From: Amphritea sp.
GTDB taxonomy: Bacteria; Pseudomonadota; Gammaproteobacteria; Pseudomonadales; Balneatricaceae
DNA: 8,197 nucleotides
Assembly: GCA_018067325.1 (NCBI GenBank)
Contig: JAGPUU010000249.1
Coordinates: 1 to 8,197 of the forward strand
Direction: 5' to 3'
The position numbers and the translations under genes are program-made. Positions 1 through 5,882 of this stretch are shown here, one piece after another; positions within the stretch are counted from its first letter, which is position 1, and each line of letters opens with the position of its first letter. A model generated the notes under the pieces. It searched no databases. It was given only the letters and a program-made list of their open reading frames with translations, and was not told where the DNA came from.

Positions 1-126
1 GGTGTGCGCTTTCTCGACTTCGGAGTAGATGCTGACTTTAATTTCTGCGTTGACGGTCTGGTGTTAGTTGATATGGACTACCTTAAAGAGAAAAAGCGAG
101 CCCGTTATATTGGCGATAACCACTGA
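1..126 (+). CDS. C-terminal end of an acyltransferase-like protein (partial)
   Basis: An open frame runs from the window edge to a TGA stop at 124-126 and gives the last 41 residues of a protein that begins outside the window. The visible peptide contains VDADFNFCVDGLVLVDMDYL and ends in a basic RARYIGDNH tail. The pattern of Gly, then Asp-x-Asp-Phe, then a hydrophobic strand with a Val-Asp-x-Asp-x-Leu segment near the C terminus recalls the end of hemolysin-like/OlsB-type GNAT acyltransferases, some of which are fused to PlsC domains. That is recognition by feel from a short tail, so the function is tentative. The coding status is better supported than the function: the frame is open throughout, and a weak terminator-like hairpin follows the stop. 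Confidence 0.5.
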   Translation, partial: GVRFLDFGVDADFNFCVDGLVLVDMDYLKEKKRARYIGDNH

Positions 127-146
127 TCATTTGGTAATTTAAAATA

Positions 147-169
147 AGGGCTGCAAGGCCCCCTGTTTT
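147..169 (+). terminator. Weak terminator-like hairpin after the upstream gene
   Basis: Just downstream of the stop at 126, AGGG (147-150) can pair with CCCT (161-164), followed by GTTTT. An alternative register pairs GGGC (148-151) with GCCC (158-161). Both stems are only 4 bp and the T-run is short, so termination here may be partial. It sits where a terminator would be expected, between an unrelated upstream gene and the VWA/J-protein operon. Confidence 0.3.
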
Positions 170-212
170 CTGCCAGACTTTGAGACAATATAGTCATTTA
201 GGTCTGACCAAG

Positions 213-914
213 ATGAAAGACAAACGCTCACTGCGGCCAGTTTCCAGTGATCAGGAGATTGACGCTTTCCTGCAACAAGCGAAGCAGCTCAGTGTTTCTT
301 CTCAGAGTAGCGGACGACTTATTTTCGCTCTGGATGCTACTGCAAGTCGTGAAAGAACATGGGACCATGCCTGCCATCTACAAAGTGAAATGTTTCTCGA
401 AACCAGAGAGCTGGGGCAACTATCTGTACAACTCTGTCACTATGGCGGCATAAACAACTTCAGCGCGAGCAAGTGGCTACAGAATACCGATAGTCTACTT
501 CAGCAGATGAACCAGGTTCACTGCCAGGGTGGTCATACTCAGATTGCGCGCTTACTTCAGCACACCCTTAAGCAAACCCGGCAACAGACCGTACAAGCGG
601 TCATTTTTATCGGTGATTGTGTTGAAGAACCCGTAGATTTTCTCTGTCAGTTAGCAGGCCAGTTAGGCATTCATTCAACTCCTCTGTTTATTTTTCAGGA
701 AGGGCGAGACATTACAGCGCAGCGAGCTTTCAAGCAGATGGCAAAGCTTTCAGGGGGGGCTTACTGTCGCTTTGATGATGCCAGTGCTGCAACGCTTAAA
801 GCACTTCTCGGTGCGGTAGCCGTGTATGCAACCGGTGGTCGTCGGGCACTTTTAGAGTATGCGAGAAAAGGCAACCCGGACATCCTGCAGTTAAGCCATC
901 AGATCAAATCATAA
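213..914 (+). CDS. VWA (MIDAS) domain protein, cytoplasmic
   Basis: This is a 233-residue protein with a von Willebrand factor A-type fold. The hydrophobic strand LIFALDATAS (residues about 36-45) carries a MIDAS-like Asp-x-Thr-x-Ser, a variant of DxSxS. A Thr near residue 109 (GGHTQIARLL) and the strand AVIFIGDCVEE with Asp135 are the other expected metal-site elements. There is no signal peptide or membrane segment, so a cytoplasmic location is likely. VWA proteins usually mediate metal-dependent protein contacts; the partner is unknown. The frame is open upstream to a TTG at 180, but that codon has no Shine-Dalgarno sequence. The ATG at 213 has a modest AGG about 10 bases upstream and begins a typical polar N terminus, so I prefer it. 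The stop lies 11 bases before the J-domain gene, whose ribosome site overlaps this stop, so the two are probably one operon and may act together. Confidence 0.85.
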   Translation: MKDKRSLRPVSSDQEIDAFLQQAKQLSVSSQSSGRLIFALDATASRERTWDHACHLQSEMFLETRELGQLSVQLCHYGGINNFSASKWLQNTDSLLQQMNQVHCQGGHTQIARLLQHTLKQTRQQTVQAVIFIGDCVEEPVDFLCQLAGQLGIHSTPLFIFQEGRDITAQRAFKQMAKLSGGAYCRFDDASAATLKALLGAVAVYATGGRRALLEYARKGNPDILQLSHQIKS

Positions 915-925
915 AGGCATCTTCT

Positions 926-1627
926 TTGAATCCTATCGTACTAATTCTACTCAGTTTAATATTACTAGGCTGGTTTTTATGGCTAAGAAGCAAGCCTGCC
1001 GCTCAGCAACGTAAGGCAAACCTGATGCTGCTTCTTGGGGTATTAATTGCCGCGATCTTCTATCTGACAGTCACTGGAAAGCTACACTGGATTGGAGCAC
1101 TGGTGGCTCTATTATTACCCTTTGCCCGCCGGCTGTTACCTCTGCTCCCCTTTGCCGGAAAGATTTTCAGGCATTATCAGGCAAACAAACAAACTAGCGG
1201 AAACAACTCTGAAGTTAACAGTCGTATCTTAAAAATGAACCTAGACCATGACACTGGCTCTTTAGACGGTGCAATACTGGAAGGCCCCTTGCAAGGTAGA
1301 CAGCTGGATAGCCTTAGTGAATCAGAGTTTATTCAGTTACTTAATTTTTGCCGCCACAAAGACCCTCAATCAGCACGATTACTCGAAACCTATCTGGATA
1401 AGCGTTTTGGAGACAGCTGGCGGGGAGATGATAAAACCGGGACAGAATCAGAACCTTCCGAAAGAGACAAAGCCTATCAGATATTAGGACTTGAATCTGG
1501 AGCAACCAAACAGGAGATCATTGAGGCTCACCGTCGACTTATGCAAAAACTTCACCCGGATCGAGGCGGCAGCGACTATCTGGCAGCAGAGATAAATCAG
1601 GCTAAAGATTTGCTGTTAAAAGATTAA
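926..1627 (+). CDS. Membrane-anchored J-domain (DnaJ-like, Tim14-type) co-chaperone
   Basis: The protein has 233 residues. An N-terminal hydrophobic helix (about 3-20) and a further hydrophobic stretch (about 33-78) suggest two or three membrane segments. A central conserved-looking module (about 101-162, with LDHDTGSLDG and DPQSARLLETYLDKR) links to a C-terminal J domain at about 181-233. The HPD motif is at 210-212, within LHPDRGGSDYLAAEINQAKD. J domains stimulate the ATPase of an Hsp70 such as DnaK. The short C-terminal J domain, the HPDRGGS form and the membrane anchor resemble mitochondrial Tim14/Pam18 rather than classical DnaJ, since there are no Gly/Phe or zinc regions. The start is TTG, supported by AAAGG (913-917) 8 bases upstream, which overlaps the stop of the VWA gene. 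The next ATG would remove the first membrane helix. Function beyond Hsp70 partnering is unknown. Confidence 0.88.
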   Translation: MNPIVLILLSLILLGWFLWLRSKPAAQQRKANLMLLLGVLIAAIFYLTVTGKLHWIGALVALLLPFARRLLPLLPFAGKIFRHYQANKQTSGNNSEVNSRILKMNLDHDTGSLDGAILEGPLQGRQLDSLSESEFIQLLNFCRHKDPQSARLLETYLDKRFGDSWRGDDKTGTESEPSERDKAYQILGLESGATKQEIIEAHRRLMQKLHPDRGGSDYLAAEINQAKDLLLKD

Positions 1628-1632
1628 CAGAA

Positions 1633-1687
1633 TGAATGAAAGCGCTTAGAAACTAAAAATATATTTGTTCCTATAGCGCTTCATTCA
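1633..1687. terminator. Long imperfect hairpin between convergent genes
   Basis: TGAATGAAAGCGCT (1633-1646) pairs with AGCGCTTCATTCA (1675-1687) with one bulged A. The pairing continues inward as TAG/CTA and AAC/GTT after a bulged T, with an A-rich loop. The structure begins just after the stop of the J-domain gene and overlaps the last codons of the opposing lipoprotein gene. No clear T-run follows on either side, so calling it a bidirectional terminator rests mainly on position and stem length. Confidence 0.45.
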
Positions 1688-2802
1688 ATGACGATAATTT
1701 CGTTCAATAACTCATCATCAATATCTGCTGGAAGAACGGCCGAACCAAGCAGCTCAGATTTTTCCATATCCGTGGCGCCAGCTCCCCCCCTAGGCATAGC
1801 GCGGGAGCCAAGCAGCTGCCCACCACTCAAACCTGATGGACGCCAGAGTTTAAAAGAGGCTCCCGCAGAGGCATAACGCTCTGATCCAGTCTGTAATACT
1901 AACTGCCCCCCTCTCCCTAAACGAAATAACATCAGATATTCGTTTTCTCTGGCATCGAGCATACTGAATATAAGCTTTCCCGATTCAAGATATTGCCAGG
2001 CGCCGCGTTCCGTCACTGCGCTTCCTCGTGAATCCCGGGTAACCAGCTGTACCCGTTTATCTGAAGAAAGCTTAAACATCACCTGGTATTTCCCCTCAGG
2101 TTGATACCAGTAGAAGCCACTGAGAAACTCAGCACTGGGCTGTCCTTTACGGGCGCAACCTTTGTAGAGGTTGCCAAAAAAAGTCATCTCAGCCCTAAAC
2201 GGCAGCACCGTACCATTTTCAGGATCAATACAACGCCTAGAAAAAATCTTTATCTGGAGTGGCTGTGTAACCTTGGTTCTTTCCCTATATATATTCGCTA
2301 TTAATGGATCGTCAGTCGATTCTTCCTGGGTAAAGAAGTGGTAGCTTCCTGCCGGTTTAAAACTTTTAACCGAAGTCATCTTCGAACCAATGTCAGCAAC
2401 CCAGTAGGGTGAACTGCTAGCCGCTCTGTATTCAATATCCCTGAGCTGAAAATCACAAGTAGAGGCGGTACCACCAACCGTATCCAACTGCCTGACCAAA
2501 AGATTACTTTCATGCTCAGGGTCTACAGCGCCCTGTAATTCGATATAAAGTTCCTCTTTACTATCCAGGGTAAACTGACGATAAAATCCCGCCAACTCCT
2601 GCTGCTCAGTATAATCTTTAAGCAACCACCAAAGACGTTCATTACAGGGCCTGAACCAGAGCCCTCCCTGTTTCTCAATCATCACCCCGGAAAGTGATTT
2701 TATCGATAGAGCAGCAGGGAAACTGCGCATATTCTGTGCAGCACAGCCCCCCAGTAGCAGCAATACGATAAAAGCGGTTATATGAAAAGTAAGTCGGGTC
2801 AT
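1681..2802 (-). CDS. Lipoprotein with a COG3650-like segment, function unknown
   Basis: This is a 373-residue predicted lipoprotein. A short basic N terminus and hydrophobic stretch end in the lipobox LGGC, with Cys20 as the lipidation site. The +2 residue is Ala, so the outer membrane is likely. Residues about 189-217 (RRCIDPENGTVLPF, then a strand ending in GCA) match the Cys-Asp...Pro/Phe-x-Ala-Glu...Gly-Cys-Ala pattern I associate with COG3650-type periplasmic proteins. Residues about 228-320 look like an all-beta NlpE/META-like module, with a RGAWQYLESGKLIF strand pair. The acidic C-terminal tail carries two LLGSxxxP copies. The frame is open upstream to a TTG at 2829, but the ATG at 2802 puts the signal peptide at the usual length. 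No enzymatic residues were recognised. A role in envelope structure or stress is inference only. It is transcribed from its own predicted promoter, divergent from the FAH gene. Confidence 0.85.
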   Translation of the reverse strand: MTRLTFHITAFIVLLLLGGCAAQNMRSFPAALSIKSLSGVMIEKQGGLWFRPCNERLWWLLKDYTEQQELAGFYRQFTLDSKEELYIELQGAVDPEHESNLLVRQLDTVGGTASTCDFQLRDIEYRAASSSPYWVADIGSKMTSVKSFKPAGSYHFFTQEESTDDPLIANIYRERTKVTQPLQIKIFSRRCIDPENGTVLPFRAEMTFFGNLYKGCARKGQPSAEFLSGFYWYQPEGKYQVMFKLSSDKRVQLVTRDSRGSAVTERGAWQYLESGKLIFSMLDARENEYLMLFRLGRGGQLVLQTGSERYASAGASFKLWRPSGLSGGQLLGSRAMPRGGAGATDMEKSELLGSAVLPADIDDELLNEIIVIE

Positions 2803-2846
2803 AACTATCCGTAATTCAACAAGAAACAAACTTTAGTCCGGGCGTT

Positions 2847-2874
2847 AGCATACCCCTCAACGACCGCATATCAA
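2847..2874 (-). promoter_or_regulatory. Predicted sigma70 promoter for the lipoprotein gene
   Basis: On the minus strand, TTGATA (2874-2869) is a 5/6 match to the -35 box. It is followed after 16 bases by TATGCT (2852-2847), a 4/6 match to the -10 box. A start near 2840 would leave a leader of about 38 bases before the ATG at 2802. The spacing is reasonable but the -10 is imperfect. Confidence 0.42.
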
Positions 2875-2881
2875 AGAGGCC

Positions 2882-2911
2882 CTGACGCCTGAACATGGAA
2901 TTTGCTACAGT
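2882..2911 (+). promoter_or_regulatory. Predicted sigma70 promoter (extended -10) for the FAH gene
   Basis: CTGACG (2882-2887) resembles a -35 box. After 18 bases comes TACAGT (2906-2911), preceded by TGC, which forms an extended -10 (TGnTAnAnT). The predicted start near 2918 leaves a leader of about 24 bases before the ATG at 2942. This is the best candidate in the 112-base divergent gap, but neither box is perfect. Confidence 0.33.
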
Positions 2912-2941
2912 AGTGAAAATGAAGAAAACTGGAAAACGCAG

Positions 2942-3835
2942 ATGAAGTTAGCACGATATACAGACTCAGGTGGCGAGCAACTAGGAATTGTTCATTTGGA
3001 CAGAATATTTCCAATCCCCAGCGATATTTTCAACGGATCAATGCCTGAATTACTGAGCCAGTATTCTCAACTGAAACCTAGACTTCAACAATTGACAGAC
3101 AATAATTGTGATTCAATGAGCCTGAATTCAGTGCAATTACTGGCTCCTATCCCGCAACCAGAAAAGTTCATAGGGGTCGGGCTTAACTATGCTGATCATA
3201 TAGCAGAAACAGGCTTAGAAACACCAACATTCCCGACTCTATTTAATAAGCAATCCAGTTGCGTAACTAATCCAGGCGCTCCTATATACCGACCACATAT
3301 TTCCGACAAGCTGGATTACGAAGGAGAGCTGGCCTTTGTGATCGGGCAGTACTGTCGCAACGTTAGTGTGGAAGACGCGCCCCAGGCCATCGCCGGTTAC
3401 ACCATTGTCAACGATGTCTCAGTGAGGGACTGGCAGATAAAATCGCCGACCTGGACTCTAGGGAAGTCTTTTGACAGTCACGGACCAATGGGCCCCTGGA
3501 TAGTAACTGCCGACAGTTTAGATCCTCATAATCTGGAACTAAAAACCTGGGTAAATGACGAGCTACGACAACACTCAAATACCCGCAATCTTATTTTCAA
3601 CTGCTATCAACTGGTTGAAACTCTTTCTTCAGTCTGTACCTTAAAACCGGGTGATGTCATTGCAACCGGAACCTGCAGCGGCGTAGGCGTTAAAATGAAA
3701 CCCCGTGGCTATATGAAACCCGGTGACAAGGTAACTATTGAAATCCAGGGAATAGGACAATTATGCAATCCTGTTGAACAGGAAAGTGAGCACAATAGTT
3801 TCATTAGCCAGCACCCCCCTGTCGTAAATCCATAA
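2942..3835 (+). CDS. Fumarylacetoacetate hydrolase (FAH) family protein
   Basis: The protein has 297 residues, usual for FAHD-type two-part enzymes: an N-terminal beta domain (1 to about 70) and a catalytic domain (about 74-278). The divalent-metal ligands are visible as LDYEGELAFVIG (Glu127, Glu129) and VNDVSVRD (Asp158). GVGLNYADH (78-86) supplies the family Tyr-x-x-His, and GKSFDSHGPMGP (174-185) the substrate loop. The family hydrolyses, hydrates or decarboxylates 2-keto or beta-diketo acids from aromatic or related catabolism, using Mg2+ or Mn2+ in the cytoplasm. The exact substrate cannot be read from sequence. The usual GTPSGVG near the C terminus is GTCSGVG here (Cys245 in place of Pro), and a 19-residue tail follows the family end NPV. 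The ATG start has only a weak GGA about 8 bases upstream. No catabolic partner genes are adjacent. Confidence 0.92.
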   Translation: MKLARYTDSGGEQLGIVHLDRIFPIPSDIFNGSMPELLSQYSQLKPRLQQLTDNNCDSMSLNSVQLLAPIPQPEKFIGVGLNYADHIAETGLETPTFPTLFNKQSSCVTNPGAPIYRPHISDKLDYEGELAFVIGQYCRNVSVEDAPQAIAGYTIVNDVSVRDWQIKSPTWTLGKSFDSHGPMGPWIVTADSLDPHNLELKTWVNDELRQHSNTRNLIFNCYQLVETLSSVCTLKPGDVIATGTCSGVGVKMKPRGYMKPGDKVTIEIQGIGQLCNPVEQESEHNSFISQHPPVVNP

Positions 3836-3870
3836 CCATACAACTAATTGTTTTTAAAGGATATTTCATC

Positions 3871-3965
3871 TTAAGCCGTTTTATAGTCGCACTTAAGAGA
3901 CAATAATTCAAATTTAGTCCATACTATCAGTAGGCATCTCTTTCGAACAAATACATTAAGCCGTT
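3871..3965. repeat. Direct repeat TTAAGCCGTT, two copies in the regulatory gap
   Basis: TTAAGCCGTT occurs exactly at 3871-3880 and 3956-3965, 85 bases apart, and each copy is followed within a few bases by a T-rich stretch ending in AGT. A related palindrome, CTTAAG, occurs at 3870-3875 and 3892-3897, 22 bases (about two helical turns) apart. The copies flank the putative GlrR site and lie upstream of the sigma54 promoter, which suggests operator half-sites. No regulator can be assigned. Confidence 0.45.
3885..3902. promoter_or_regulatory. Candidate GlrR upstream activator site
   Basis: AGTC (3885-3888), a 10-base spacer and GACA (3899-3902) match the TGTC-N10-GACA motif known for GlrR of enterobacteria at 7 of 8 positions, with the exact spacer. 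The site centre lies about 122 bases upstream of the transcription start predicted from the sigma54 element. This is normal for activators that contact RNA polymerase by DNA looping. glrR itself lies in the same gene cluster. Only one convincing copy was found, whereas enterobacterial glmY promoters have several. Confidence 0.5.
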
Positions 3966-3989
3966 GTTTTAGTTAGATTTTATAATATA

Positions 3990-4006
3990 GGGCCTGATAA
4001 TTGCTT
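3990..4006 (+). promoter_or_regulatory. Sigma54 (RpoN) -24/-12 promoter for the EF-hand gene / glr operon
   Basis: GGC at 3991-3993 and TTGCT at 4001-4005 give the diagnostic GG-N10-GC spacing, and G3996 also fits the TGGCACG-N4-TTGCW consensus. The T before GG and the A-C of CAC are not matched. The start is predicted near 4016, leaving a leader of about 27 bases with a good ribosome site before the ATG at 4043. A TATAAT at 3981-3986 could provide an overlapping sigma70 promoter, but no acceptable -35 lies 16-18 bases upstream. The presence of a sigma54 activator gene in the same cluster strengthens the call. Confidence 0.62.
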
Positions 4007-4042
4007 ATATCGCGGTGACTTAGCACTTACCGGGAGATAAAC

Positions 4043-4423
4043 ATGCGTGCTGCAATTGTATTATTGGCAATGACCTTTACCGCATCACTGGCCCAAGCCG
4101 AAACAGAGCAAAAACTTGAATCGACAAAACTGGAACGATTGTCCAATACCGAAGTTATCGAACATATCCGCTCTGAACTTCCTAAGGAAAAAAGTGTTAT
4201 CCAGAGGACCCATTACCTTTCAATGTTTGAGTCTCTGGATAGAAACCGAGATGATGAGGTTTCATTAACAGAGATGCGTCGCCACCCAACACTGGCGAGC
4301 AGTTTCCATAAACTGGATATCAATAATGACGGCGTACTGAACCGGAAAGAGATACAGCCCCTTCAAGAGGAAGTTAAGGGGTTGCGAAATATTCTGACGT
4401 TAACAGCTCTCAGGATTATTTAA
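4043..4423 (+). CDS. Small exported EF-hand (calcium-binding) protein
   Basis: The precursor has 126 residues. The N terminus (one Arg, then a hydrophobic core to residue 17) ends in AQA, giving a predicted signal-peptidase I cleavage after residue 19 and a mature protein of about 107 residues in the periplasm or outside the cell. Two EF-hand loops are visible. DRNRDDEVSLTE (66-77) has Asp1, Asn3, Asp5, Ser9 and Glu12 but Asp instead of Gly at position 6. DINNDGVLNRKE (92-103) is canonical. The loops are 14 residues apart, closer than in a standard calmodulin pair but common in bacterial EF-hand proteins. Calcium binding is therefore likely. GGGAG at 4032-4036 sits 6 bases before the ATG. It is downstream of a sigma54 element and 79 bases before glrK, with no clear terminator between them, so co-transcription with the kinase is likely. 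Its biological role is unknown; a Ca2+ sensor or buffer linked to the GlrK pathway is inference. Confidence 0.9.
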   Translation: MRAAIVLLAMTFTASLAQAETEQKLESTKLERLSNTEVIEHIRSELPKEKSVIQRTHYLSMFESLDRNRDDEVSLTEMRRHPTLASSFHKLDINNDGVLNRKEIQPLQEEVKGLRNILTLTALRII

Positions 4424-4435
4424 TTTTTTATAGCT

Positions 4436-4442
4436 GAAGGAT
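4436..4442 (+). promoter_or_regulatory. Shine-Dalgarno-like GAAGGAT far upstream of the glrK ATG
   Basis: GAAGGAT is the only strong ribosome-binding sequence between the EF-hand gene and glrK, yet it lies 60 bases before the ATG at 4503. In the glrK frame, the codon at a usable distance from it is ATC at 4452, 10 bases after the A of GGA. The site therefore argues for initiation upstream of 4503 (see glrK). Confidence 0.4.
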
Positions 4443-4502
4443 CATCGCTTTATCAACAATTCAAATACTGTCAGGGGGTCTTCTTTACAAACCCGATCGC
4501 TG

Positions 4503-5882
4503 ATGCAACTGGTGGTGCTGGCTTTTTTTCTGGTAGTTGCACCATTAGGCATATTGATCTATCAAGCAACCGACTCTATGGTGACACTTTCGCGCCAGGG
4601 TCGTGAGCATGCAAAAGAAGCGCTAGACTTCTTCAGTCGCAGCCAGCACCTGAGAGAGCTGTCTGGTGATCTTGTTCGATCCGCAAGACAGTTTAATGTT
4701 CTTAAGAAAACTGAAATCGAAGATCGATTCCGAGACCAACTTTCAGAATATAAAGAGTTACTACAGCTCCACAGCTTTCTGATTGATTCCGGCAATATTG
4801 AAACTATTTTCATTCTGATCAACGAGATGGAAGAGCGGCCTCTGGAAAGCACCTCGACGGAAACCGTCAGCGCCTTGGTTCCACTAACCCAAACTCTCTA
4901 TGACGACACACGAAAGAAGCTTGATCAGCGGTTAGAATACTTGAATGCGAAAGCAGAAGAGCAACAAAACCTACTCTGGCTACAAGCCGGACTTCTTATC
5001 ACCCTGTCGACCATCCTCATTCTATTTTTCAGTATCAGAATAACTCAACCCGTGAAGCAACTAATGCTAAGAATAAAAGCATTAGGCCATGGACAACTAG
5101 ACATGTCAGAACCTTTTAATGGGCCAAAAGAGTTTCTTGCACTTAACCAGCAATTAGAATGGCTGGAAACACATCTTCAGCTGCTGGAGCAAGAAAAACA
5201 GGCTTTCTTAAGGCATATGTCCCATGAATTAAAAACCCCTCTGACTACACTAAGAGAGGGTACTGACTTACTTGCTGAAGAGCTCGCCGGTCCGCTAACA
5301 GAAAACCAGAAAGAGATTATCAACCTGATGCAGGAAAACAGTTTTTCCCTGCAGTCCCTTATTGAACAGCTACTTGATTACAACCGACTGCAGCATGGAG
5401 GAGAGCATGAAATGCAAAACCAGCCTATTCTGCCAGTCATTAATGAATCGCTGGCATCTCATCAGCTGTTACTCCGCCAAAAGCAGATTAAGGTTACACT
5501 CCCGAAACAAGATTCCCCTTGGGCTGTTGATAAAGGCCTGCTACAAAGAGCTTTGAGCAACCTAATATCTAACGCTTCGGTTTATGGAAGCGAACACGGG
5601 GAATTAAAAATATCCTTGATGACAGATGACAATAACCTGACAATAGACATTGGTAACACCGGCCCTGAAATTCCCGAGGTCGATCTGGGTAAATTGTTCG
5701 ATCCATTCTATCAAGGCGTCAATAAGCGACAGGGGTCTGTTAAAGGCTCTGGTATTGGATTAAGTATTGCCCGTGAATCGATAAGAGCGATGGGCGGCAA
5801 CCTAGAACTTCACAACAATCAGGATGGATATGTCAGTTTTATGATCAGCCTTCCAAAACAAGGACAAGCTACAGATGAGTAA
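4503..5882 (+). CDS. glrK: Sensor histidine kinase GlrK (QseE)
   Basis: This is the membrane kinase of the GlrK-GlrR two-component system, which autophosphorylates and passes the phosphate to GlrR. From ATG 4503 it has 459 residues: a first membrane helix (2-22), a mostly helical periplasmic region (about 23-155), a second helix (156-178), HAMP (about 179-232) and HisKA with SHELKTPL (His241). The catalytic domain has N-box LSNLISNA (Asn353, Asn357), G1 DIGNTG (382-387), F-box FDPFYQG and G2 GSGIGLSIA (415-423). The cytoplasmic half reads like E. coli GlrK, for example LREGTDLLAEE and LIEQLLDYNR. The start is doubtful. The ATG has no ribosome site and would begin inside the first helix. The frame stays open upstream to 4434 and encodes TRSL just before MQLV, matching the PRSLRQLV segment of the E. 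coli protein. No ATG, GTG or TTG exists in that extension. The gene overlaps qseG by 8 bases. Confidence 0.93.
   Translation: MQLVVLAFFLVVAPLGILIYQATDSMVTLSRQGREHAKEALDFFSRSQHLRELSGDLVRSARQFNVLKKTEIEDRFRDQLSEYKELLQLHSFLIDSGNIETIFILINEMEERPLESTSTETVSALVPLTQTLYDDTRKKLDQRLEYLNAKAEEQQNLLWLQAGLLITLSTILILFFSIRITQPVKQLMLRIKALGHGQLDMSEPFNGPKEFLALNQQLEWLETHLQLLEQEKQAFLRHMSHELKTPLTTLREGTDLLAEELAGPLTENQKEIINLMQENSFSLQSLIEQLLDYNRLQHGGEHEMQNQPILPVINESLASHQLLLRQKQIKVTLPKQDSPWAVDKGLLQRALSNLISNASVYGSEHGELKISLMTDDNNLTIDIGNTGPEIPEVDLGKLFDPFYQGVNKRQGSVKGSGIGLSIARESIRAMGGNLELHNNQDGYVSFMISLPKQGQATDE

Noticed and set aside
180..212. TTG start at 180 for the VWA protein.
   Set aside because: It has no ribosome site. 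The in-frame ATG at 213 is better placed and gives a typical N terminus.
753..759. Seven-G tract in the VWA gene, with a similar seven-C tract at 1784-1790 in the lipoprotein gene, as phase-variation switches.
   Set aside because: Both frames are intact through the tracts, and seven bases is short for a phase-variable repeat; nothing else suggests switching.
2803..2829. Longer N terminus of the lipoprotein from a TTG at 2829.
   Set aside because: It would add nine residues ahead of a complete signal peptide and lipobox; the ATG at 2802 fits better.
3840..3855. ACAA-CTAA-TTGT followed by T residues as a terminator of the FAH gene.
   Set aside because: The stem is only four A/T-rich pairs, too weak to call.
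3836..4042. A glmY-like small RNA in the gap before the EF-hand gene.
   Set aside because: No stable hairpin plus T-run is present, and the sigma54 start would fall just before the EF-hand ORF, leaving no room for an sRNA.
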